Positions 14,010 through 19,085 of a DNA stretch of 19,085 nt are shown in pieces. A program made the translations under genes and the position numbers. Every line of letters begins with the position of its first letter. The stretch's first letter is position 1. The DNA comes from Cloacimonetes bacterium UBA5456 (GTDB lineage Bacteria; Cloacimonadota; Cloacimonadia; Cloacimonadales; Cloacimonadaceae). The stretch lies in NCBI GenBank assembly GCA_002427325.1, contig DIQS01000015.1:1-19085 (forward strand), given 5' to 3'. A model generated the notes under the pieces. It made no database searches and was not told the DNA's origin. It saw only the letters and a list, made by a program, of their open reading frames with translations.

Positions 14010-15224
14010 ATGATCACAGATCTTAATTCTGCCTTATCCACAAACATCAAGGGGATGAAGCGCTCCGCAATCCGTGAGCTTTTGAAATATCTCGGACAGC
14101 CCGGGTTGATTTCTTTCAGCGGCGGTTTTCCCAGCCCGCTAACCTTTCCGGTCGAAGACCTCAAAGTAATCATGCAAGAAGTTATGGAAAACGAGGCAGC
14201 TTTTGCCTTGCAATATGGAGCCACTGAAGGTGATGCCTTGCTCCGCGAGCTTTTGGTGAAACGTTATAATCAACAAGGGATCAAGATGGGGATGGAAAAT
14301 CTCATCATCACCACGGCATCCCAACAGGCTCTTGATTTGATTGCCAAGATGTTTATCGATCGTGGCGACCATATTATCGTCGGCTTGCCCTCATATTTAG
14401 GCGGAATCTCTGCATTCAATTCCTATGGTGCCAAGATGATCGGCATCCCCATGGACGACGAAGGCGAAGACCCGAACATTCTCGAAGCCGAGCTTAAGAA
14501 GCTTCAGGACATGGGTAAAAAGGCGAAATTCATCTATCTCATTCCGGATTTTCAAAATCCTGCCGGCGTCACCATGAGTGAAAAACGCAGAAAAGAGATT
14601 CTGGAACTTGCTTACAAATATGACGTATTGATCATTGAAGACAGCCCCTATCGCGAGCTTCGCTATGAAGGCGAGACTCAGAAGACCATGTATGAGATGG
14701 ACGACACCGGCCATGTTATCATGCTGGGAACCTTCTCCAAGATCTTCTGCCCCGGCTTCCGCATCGGTTGGGTGGCTGCTCATCCGGATGTTTTGGACAA
14801 GATCGTAGTCGGCAAGCAAGCAACTGATCTCTGCACACCTCCTTTCACACAGAGAATTGCTGCTCGTTATATGGAAAAAGGCTTGCTCGATCCAAAGATT
14901 GAAGATATTCGTAAGATGTATTCCGTGAAGCAGAAGGGCTTCCTCGCCGCTCTCGACGAGTATATGCCCGAAGAGATGCAATGGACCAGGCCCGAGGGTG
15001 GACTATTCATGATGGTCAACGCACCCGAAAGATTGGACACCAATGCCCTGCTTCTTGATTGTATCAAGGATGCAAAGGTCGCTTACGTTGCCGGAACTTC
15101 GTTCTTCTGCGACGGTGGCGGACTCAATACGATGCGCCTGAATTTCTCCTATGAAACCTTAGAGAAAAACGAAGAAGGCGTCAAGCGTTTGGCTGAGTTC
15201 TTTAAGAATCAGCTTGCAAAGTAA
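14010..15224 (+). CDS. PLP-dependent aminotransferase, fold type I (2-aminoadipate/aromatic/LysN-like class)
   Basis: The 404-aa enzyme moves an amino group between an amino acid and a 2-oxoacid. Landmarks are SGGFPSP (37-43), TTASQQALDL (101-110), DFQNPAG (180-186, with Asn183), IIEDSPYRELRYEG (208-221, with Asp211 and Tyr214) and TFSKIFCPGFRIGW (241-254), where Lys244 should hold PLP. MRLNFS (375-380) has the carboxylate-binding Arg376. The ATG at 14010 is preceded by GGAGG with 5 nt spacing. An upstream ATG at 13998 lies within that Shine-Dalgarno and is unlikely to be used. In front of kor genes, its probable job is to convert amino acids to 2-oxoacids, with 2-oxoglutarate/glutamate as the amino carrier. 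The exact substrate cannot be told by eye. Confidence 0.93.
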   Translation: MITDLNSALSTNIKGMKRSAIRELLKYLGQPGLISFSGGFPSPLTFPVEDLKVIMQEVMENEAAFALQYGATEGDALLRELLVKRYNQQGIKMGMENLIITTASQQALDLIAKMFIDRGDHIIVGLPSYLGGISAFNSYGAKMIGIPMDDEGEDPNILEAELKKLQDMGKKAKFIYLIPDFQNPAGVTMSEKRRKEILELAYKYDVLIIEDSPYRELRYEGETQKTMYEMDDTGHVIMLGTFSKIFCPGFRIGWVAAHPDVLDKIVVGKQATDLCTPPFTQRIAARYMEKGLLDPKIEDIRKMYSVKQKGFLAALDEYMPEEMQWTRPEGGLFMMVNAPERLDTNALLLDCIKDAKVAYVAGTSFFCDGGGLNTMRLNFSYETLEKNEEGVKRLAEFFKNQLAK

Positions 15225-15256
15225 ACATAAAAAATCAGATAATACTGGAGGAATAG

Positions 15257-15556
15257 ATGTCCACTAAAGTCATTAGAGACCGTGCGGGCATGATCATCAA
15301 AGAGGACGATACTCCGCTTAAAATGGAGGTTGAACTCACGGAGGTGAAAGCCCCCGGTGAGAAAGACTCCCCTGTCTTGATCTACCATAACTGGTGCAAA
15401 AAATGCGGCATTTGTGTTGCGTTTTGTCCCACCGGTTGTCTTGGACGCAAGCCTGATGGCTCACCTTTCGTTCAAGCGCCTGAAAAGTGCATTCACTGTG
15501 AGACTTGTGATCGTCTCTGCCCCGATTTTGCCATCACCGGGGCGAAGGAGAAATAA
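15257..15556 (+). CDS. korD: 2-oxoacid:ferredoxin oxidoreductase delta (2x[4Fe-4S] ferredoxin) subunit
   Basis: The 99-aa protein carries two ferredoxin clusters: C47-x2-C50-x2-C53-x3-C57-P and C78-x2-C81-x2-C84-x3-C88-P. An extra Cys61 follows the first motif. The N-terminal 40 residues lack cysteines and are charged, as in KorD/VorD-type delta subunits. It passes electrons from the thiamine-pyrophosphate site to ferredoxin. GGAGG sits 6 nt before the ATG. Its stop overlaps the alpha-subunit start by one nucleotide (TAATG). Confidence 0.95.
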   Translation: MSTKVIRDRAGMIIKEDDTPLKMEVELTEVKAPGEKDSPVLIYHNWCKKCGICVAFCPTGCLGRKPDGSPFVQAPEKCIHCETCDRLCPDFAITGAKEK

Positions 15557-16815
15557 TGTCGAAGACTGAAACACAAACCAAGAAAAGCACCAAGAAAACT
15601 GCTGCAGAAAAGCCTGCTAAAGCTGTATCAAAAAAGACTCAGCCGGAAAGCAAGATAGCGGAACTTCAACATGGCCGCGAACGCAAGACCGTCATCATGC
15701 AGGGTAATGAAGCGGTATCCTATGGTGCACTCGATGCCGGAGTAGATTTCTTTGCCGGCTATCCCATCACCCCTTCCACCGAGATCGCTGAAATCCTCGC
15801 CGAAGAGCTGCCCAAGCGCGGCGGAGTATTCATTCAGATGGAAGATGAAATCGCTTCTATCTGTGCCATCACCGGCGCCTCACTTGCCGGCGCAAAATCG
15901 CTGACCGCAACCAGCGGCCCCGGCTTTTCGCTGATGCAAGAAGGAATTGGCTATGCCAAGATCACCGAAACGCCTTGCGTGGTGGTGAACGTGCAGCGCC
16001 TCGGACCCTCCACGGGTATGCCCACCAGCCCCGCCCAAGGAGATATCATGCAATCAAGATGGGGCTCACATGGCGATTCTCCCGCCATCGTGCTCTATCC
16101 CGATAGCGTTAAAGAATGTTATGAACTCAGTATCCGCGCGGTAAACCTCTCCGAGAAATATCGCACCTGTGTGGTGCTTCTCCTCGATGAGGTCTTGGGA
16201 CACATGCGCGAATCTGTCACCTTGCCGGATATGGGCAATGTTCGCGTGATCAAGCGCATCAAGCCCACCGTTCCGCCGCATTGGTATAAACACTATGATG
16301 AAAATCAGAAATATCTCTCCCCGCTGGCAAGCTTTGGGGAAGGATATCGTTTTCACGTGACCGGACTCACCCACGATCAACACGGTTTCCCCACAAATAA
16401 GAATAGCGAAGCCGGAGATATGATGTCTCGCCTGCGTAAGAAAATATCCTATAATATTCGCGATTTGGTTCAGATCGAGAGTTATATGATGGACGACGCC
16501 GATATCGCCATCTTTGCTGCGGGAATTGTTGCTCGCTCGGCAAAGGCAGCAATTGCCATGGCTCGCTATGAAGGAATCAAAGTTGGTCTCTTGCGTCCGC
16601 TCACGATCTGGCCTTTCCCGGACGTTGCAGTGCGCAAAATGCTCTTGAATGTAAGCACGGTCATCGTTCCCGAGCTCAACCAAGGTCAGTTGGTCAACGA
16701 GATTCGCAGGCTTACCAAAGATAAGAATGAAAGCGATATCGTGCGTTTACAAAAGGTAAACGGCGAACTGATTTCGCCTGCGGAAATCCTGCAGAAGATC
16801 AAGGAGGTAATCTAA
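15556..16815 (+). CDS. korA: 2-oxoacid:ferredoxin oxidoreductase alpha subunit (probably 2-oxoglutarate)
   Basis: The 419-aa protein contains the KorA pyrimidine-binding core: GNEAVSYGALDAGVDFFAGY (50-69), ITPSTEIAEIL (71-81), QMEDEIASICAITGASLAGA (94-113), TATSGPGFSLMQEG (117-130) and RLGPSTGMPTSPAQGD. It pairs with KorB to decarboxylate a 2-oxoacid with CoA, giving acyl-CoA, CO2 and reduced ferredoxin. The first 44 or so residues are an unusual Lys/Ala/Thr-rich extension (KKSTKKTAAEKPAKAVSKK) ahead of the normal domain. AAGGAG precedes the ATG, which overlaps the korD stop. Branched-chain (Vor-type) specificity cannot be excluded from sequence alone; the neighbouring epimerase favours 2-oxoglutarate to succinyl-CoA. 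Confidence 0.93.
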   Translation: MSKTETQTKKSTKKTAAEKPAKAVSKKTQPESKIAELQHGRERKTVIMQGNEAVSYGALDAGVDFFAGYPITPSTEIAEILAEELPKRGGVFIQMEDEIASICAITGASLAGAKSLTATSGPGFSLMQEGIGYAKITETPCVVVNVQRLGPSTGMPTSPAQGDIMQSRWGSHGDSPAIVLYPDSVKECYELSIRAVNLSEKYRTCVVLLLDEVLGHMRESVTLPDMGNVRVIKRIKPTVPPHWYKHYDENQKYLSPLASFGEGYRFHVTGLTHDQHGFPTNKNSEAGDMMSRLRKKISYNIRDLVQIESYMMDDADIAIFAAGIVARSAKAAIAMARYEGIKVGLLRPLTIWPFPDVAVRKMLLNVSTVIVPELNQGQLVNEIRRLTKDKNESDIVRLQKVNGELISPAEILQKIKEVI

Positions 16816-17655
16816 ATGGCAAATATCCCTCTTAAGGTTGTACACCAATATCTGAGACACGATAAAAAGTTCCCTCACGTTTGGTGTGCCGGATGTTCAA
16901 ACGGCATCGTCTTGGGTGCCGTGATCCGCGCCATTGCCGCCATGAACCTCAATCGCGACGACGTCGTGATGGTCTCGGGAATAGGCTGCTCCTCGCGTAT
17001 GCCGGTGTATGTGGATCTCAATACGATGCACACTCTGCATGGGCGCGCAATTGCCTATGCCACGGGCGTGAAGATGTATAAACCCAATATGAAAGTCATC
17101 GTTATCACCGGTGATGGAGACTGCACGGCAATCGGGGGAAATCACCTCATCCATGCTGCACGCAGAAATCTCGATCTCAGCGTGATCTTGGTGAATAACA
17201 ATATTTATGGAATGACAGGCGGACAGTGTTCACCCACCACCCCCCATCAAGCCTTGGCAACCACGGCTCCCTATGGAAATATCGAGCCGGAATTTGATAT
17301 CTGCAAATTGGCAATGGGCGCAGGGGCAACACACGTTGCCAGAACTACTGCCTTCCACGTTGCCGAAATGCAGAAACATTTCCAAGCAGCTCTTGAGCAT
17401 CCCGGCTTCTCGCTCATCGAAATAATCGCAGCTTGCCCTGTCATCTATGGCAGGCTCAATAAGAAAGGCGGTGCTCCGCAAATGATGAAAGAATTTCGCG
17501 ATAACTCCATCCCGCTCACGGCAGTTGAAAAACTCCCGCCCGAGCAAGTGGAAGGAAAGATCATCCGCGGAACTCTCCGTCAGGAAATACGCCCGGAATA
17601 TACCCAAGCTTATGCCGACTTGCTGGACAGAGTTCAAAAAATGGGAGATGAATAA
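16816..17655 (+). CDS. korB: 2-oxoacid:ferredoxin oxidoreductase beta subunit (TPP-binding)
   Basis: The 279-aa protein holds the thiamine-pyrophosphate site: CAGCSNG (24-30), VSGIGCSSRMP (53-63), and GDGD (99-102) followed by NNNIYGMTGGQCSPTTP (127-143), which fits the GDG…NN magnesium/TPP motif. Cysteines 24, 27 and 58 occur in the family-typical early segments and may contribute to a cluster in this class. AAGGAGG is 8 nt before the ATG, directly after the korA stop. It forms the active site together with KorA. Confidence 0.95.
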   Translation: MANIPLKVVHQYLRHDKKFPHVWCAGCSNGIVLGAVIRAIAAMNLNRDDVVMVSGIGCSSRMPVYVDLNTMHTLHGRAIAYATGVKMYKPNMKVIVITGDGDCTAIGGNHLIHAARRNLDLSVILVNNNIYGMTGGQCSPTTPHQALATTAPYGNIEPEFDICKLAMGAGATHVARTTAFHVAEMQKHFQAALEHPGFSLIEIIAACPVIYGRLNKKGGAPQMMKEFRDNSIPLTAVEKLPPEQVEGKIIRGTLRQEIRPEYTQAYADLLDRVQKMGDE

Positions 17656-18206
17656 TGAAATTTCCAAAGAACTATGAAGTGCGCCTATCCGGAAGCGGCG
17701 GACAAGGGCTGATCCTTGCCGGAATCATCCTCGCTCGCGCTGCCGTCATCGATGGGCATAACGTCACCCAAACCCAGAGCTATGGCCCTGAATCACGCGG
17801 TGGATATTCTCGCGCTGACGTTATCATCAGCGATAGAGATATCTACTTCCCCGAAGCGATCAATTTCAACTGCCTCTTGGCTCTAACCCAAGAAGCATGC
17901 GATAAATATCTCTTTGACCTGCGGGATACGGGCGTGCTCATCATCGACACAACCTTTGTCAAAAACCTCGCCTTAGCGGCTGAAAATACATACGAATTGC
18001 CCTTTACGGAGATCACCGTGAACGAGCTGGGAAATCCCATCACGACCAATATCGTGACGCTTTCCTTCCTCGCCAAGGTGACCGGAGTGGTCAGCGATGA
18101 AGCACTGGAAACATCCATCCGTGAGACCGTGAAACCTGCATTCGTAGAGATCAATATGAAAGCCATGAAACTGGGCTTTAAATTGGCAGAGGAAAATAGG
18201 ATTTAG
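17655..18206 (+). CDS. korC: 2-oxoacid:ferredoxin oxidoreductase gamma subunit
   Basis: The 183-aa protein begins with RLSGSGGQGLILAGIILARAA (10-30), followed by TQSYGPESRGGYSRADVIIS (40-59), both diagnostic of the gamma/KorC domain of the pyruvate/2-oxoacid oxidoreductase family. It completes the alpha-beta-gamma-delta complex. Its ATG shares one base with the korB stop (TAATG), showing coupled translation. The gene ends 9 nt before the epimerase start. Confidence 0.94.
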   Translation: MKFPKNYEVRLSGSGGQGLILAGIILARAAVIDGHNVTQTQSYGPESRGGYSRADVIISDRDIYFPEAINFNCLLALTQEACDKYLFDLRDTGVLIIDTTFVKNLALAAENTYELPFTEITVNELGNPITTNIVTLSFLAKVTGVVSDEALETSIRETVKPAFVEINMKAMKLGFKLAEENRI

Positions 18207-18215
18207 GAGCCGAAA

Positions 18216-18617
18216 ATGATTAAACATATCAGTCATATCGGAATCGCAGTGAAAGACCTCGATGAAGGAATTGCCTTCTATCAGAAACTGGGACTCACCC
18301 TCGAAGGAGTTGAAGAAGTGCCTTCACAAAAGGTGAAAGTTGCTTTCTTCCCCGTGGGAGATACGCGCATTGAACTGCTCGCCGCAACTTCCGAAGATAG
18401 CCCCATCGCGAAATTCATCGAAAAGAAAGGCGAGGGAATCCAACACATGGCTTTTGCCGTGGATGATCTCCCCGAAGCGTTGAAATTTAGCGAAGAAGAA
18501 GGGATCAGACTCATCGATAAGGAGCCGCGTCCGGGTGCGCATAATGCAGATATCGCCTTCTTGCACCCCAAATCAACCGGCGGAGTGCTCATCGAGCTCT
18601 GTAAAGAAAATCACTAA
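18216..18617 (+). CDS. mce: Methylmalonyl-CoA epimerase
   Basis: The 133-aa glyoxalase/VOC-fold protein interconverts (2R)- and (2S)-methylmalonyl-CoA. HIGIAVKDLDEGIAFYQKLG (7-26) opens the first module and GIQHMAFAVDDL (74-85) the second. Predicted metal ligands are His7, Glu53 (in TRIELL), His77 and Glu127 (in LIELC), as in characterised epimerases. The length is right for the family. AGGAG overlaps the end of korC and precedes the ATG by 6 nt, so the gene is in the kor operon and is its last member before a terminator. It connects succinyl-CoA from the Kor reaction with the methylmalonyl-CoA/propionate pathway. The mutase and decarboxylase genes are not in this window. Confidence 0.94.
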   Translation: MIKHISHIGIAVKDLDEGIAFYQKLGLTLEGVEEVPSQKVKVAFFPVGDTRIELLAATSEDSPIAKFIEKKGEGIQHMAFAVDDLPEALKFSEEEGIRLIDKEPRPGAHNADIAFLHPKSTGGVLIELCKENH

Positions 18618-18640
18618 ATAACAGTAGAAATAGAAAAACA

Positions 18641-18676
18641 AAGGGGCGGGAGCGATTTTTTTCCTGCCCCTTTTTT
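18641..18676 (+). terminator. Rho-independent terminator of the kor-mce operon
   Basis: GGGGCGGGA (18643-18651) pairs with TCCTGCCCC (18662-18670) in a 9-bp stem with one G-T wobble. It is followed by TTTTTT (18671-18676). It lies about 25 nt past the mce stop. An A-rich tract before the stem could let it work in both directions. Confidence 0.9.
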
Positions 18677-19085
18677 GTGTTGTGATATAACAAATTAGAT
18701 GAATGAATCATCCGAAAAATATCGAAATTGTGGAATAAAATGCACAAAACTGGGGGAATTAGGATAAGTGTTGCAGAATATGGAGTTAGCTTCTATCAGG
18801 GTGGCATATTTGGGTGGATTGTGCGAAAAAAAAGATTGGAATAATGCTAAAAAAGAATATTATATGATATTTAGCTTGACATTATCTCACAGAGTAAATA
18901 AATAGAGTCAGCGTGATTATTCACGGAAGTATAAAACAGTTAGTATTATTGTGATATTTTGATAGGCGGTCAGCAGGATACTAAAGATTTGGGTGCAAGC
19001 TCTTGTTTGCAAAGCAGATTAGAGCAAGCTTGTTTGTAGTGCTATGTACCTCGTCCTTGCTTGTGTTATGTCTCAAAGGTTGGTG
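18677..19085. other. A/T-rich region with no recognisable gene to the right edge
   Basis: I find no coding frame with a ribosome site in these 409 bases on either strand. A promoter-like pair occurs at 18876-18904. After it the sequence contains short repeats such as TGCAA…TTGCA near 18993-19010 and CAAGCT/GCAAGC motifs. It may be the leader of a gene or RNA beyond the window. Confidence 0.5.
18876..18904 (+). promoter_or_regulatory. Candidate plus-strand promoter near the right edge
   Basis: TTGACA (18876-18881), a 17-nt spacer and TAAATA (18899-18904), in A/T-rich sequence. Spacing is ideal for a sigma-70-type promoter. About 175 bases of non-coding sequence follow to the window edge, so its target gene is not visible. 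Confidence 0.5.

Noticed and set aside
14034..14042. Perfect DnaA-box sequence TTATCCACA next to the divergent intergenic region, suggesting a replication origin
   Set aside because: It is a single box inside the aminotransferase coding sequence. No cluster of boxes, dnaA or other origin gene is present, and the few lines I tallied for G versus C do not show the skew change expected at an origin.
14397..14981. Minus-strand frame of 194 aa within the aminotransferase
   Set aside because: It lies antisense to the PLP-binding core of a well-supported enzyme; no family resemblance.

Overview
The window looks like chromosome from an anaerobic, Gram-negative, amino-acid-fermenting bacterium of the FCB group. 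A member of Cloacimonadota (WWE1, relatives of Candidatus Cloacimonas) is my best guess. The reasons are a ferredoxin-linked 2-oxoacid oxidoreductase next to methylmalonyl-CoA epimerase and an aminotransferase, outer-membrane lipid-transport (MCE/Mla-type) genes, a lipoprotein, a FlgD-type Ig-like domain and a SpoVG-family protein in one neighbourhood. This assignment is inferred from gene content. No marker gene (rRNA, tRNA, ribosomal protein) was found, so the taxon is unproven.

Layout: every gene from 1 to about 12.9 kb lies on the minus strand and every gene from about 13.7 kb on lies on the plus strand. The strands diverge around an intergenic region of roughly 0.8 kb that is packed with palindromes and repeats. 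Reading the minus strand from that region outward there is a ROK-family sugar kinase. Next comes a long compact cluster: a small anchored FlgD-Ig protein, an MlaE-like permease, an ABC-ATPase-like protein whose ATP-binding motifs are all degraded, an MlaD/MCE protein, a TPR-like lipoprotein, FabI enoyl-ACP reductase, a dihydroorotase/hydantoinase-like protein that has lost most of its metal ligands, and a TldE/TldD metalloprotease pair closed by a terminator. Formate-tetrahydrofolate ligase (fhs) follows with its own terminator. Last come an OlsB-like N-acyltransferase and a PlsC-type O-acyltransferase cut by the window edge; this pair probably makes an ornithine- or glycine-type aminolipid.

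Reading the plus strand, a SpoVG-family regulator is followed by a PLP aminotransferase, a 2x[4Fe-4S] ferredoxin subunit, the alpha, beta and gamma subunits of a 2-oxoacid:ferredoxin oxidoreductase (probably 2-oxoglutarate, korDABC) and methylmalonyl-CoA epimerase, ending in a strong intrinsic terminator. Spacing is tight (1-nt overlaps or short gaps), so this reads as one operon. The aminotransferase would yield a 2-oxoacid, Kor would oxidise it to an acyl-CoA (succinyl-CoA if the substrate is 2-oxoglutarate) with reduced ferredoxin, and the epimerase would connect succinyl-CoA to the methylmalonyl-CoA/propionate route. Fhs supplies the one-carbon branch.

The most unusual content is: (1) an Mla-type transporter operon whose only ATPase-like subunit lacks recognisable Walker A, Q-loop, signature, Walker B and H-loop residues; (2) a pseudo-amidohydrolase next to FabI; (3) the palindrome-rich divergent intergenic region, with a ~108-bp imperfect palindrome, two abutting perfect hairpins, an inverted partner of one of them, and a 33-bp tandem repeat. 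All calls come from reading the sequence by eye; no database search or folding program was run.
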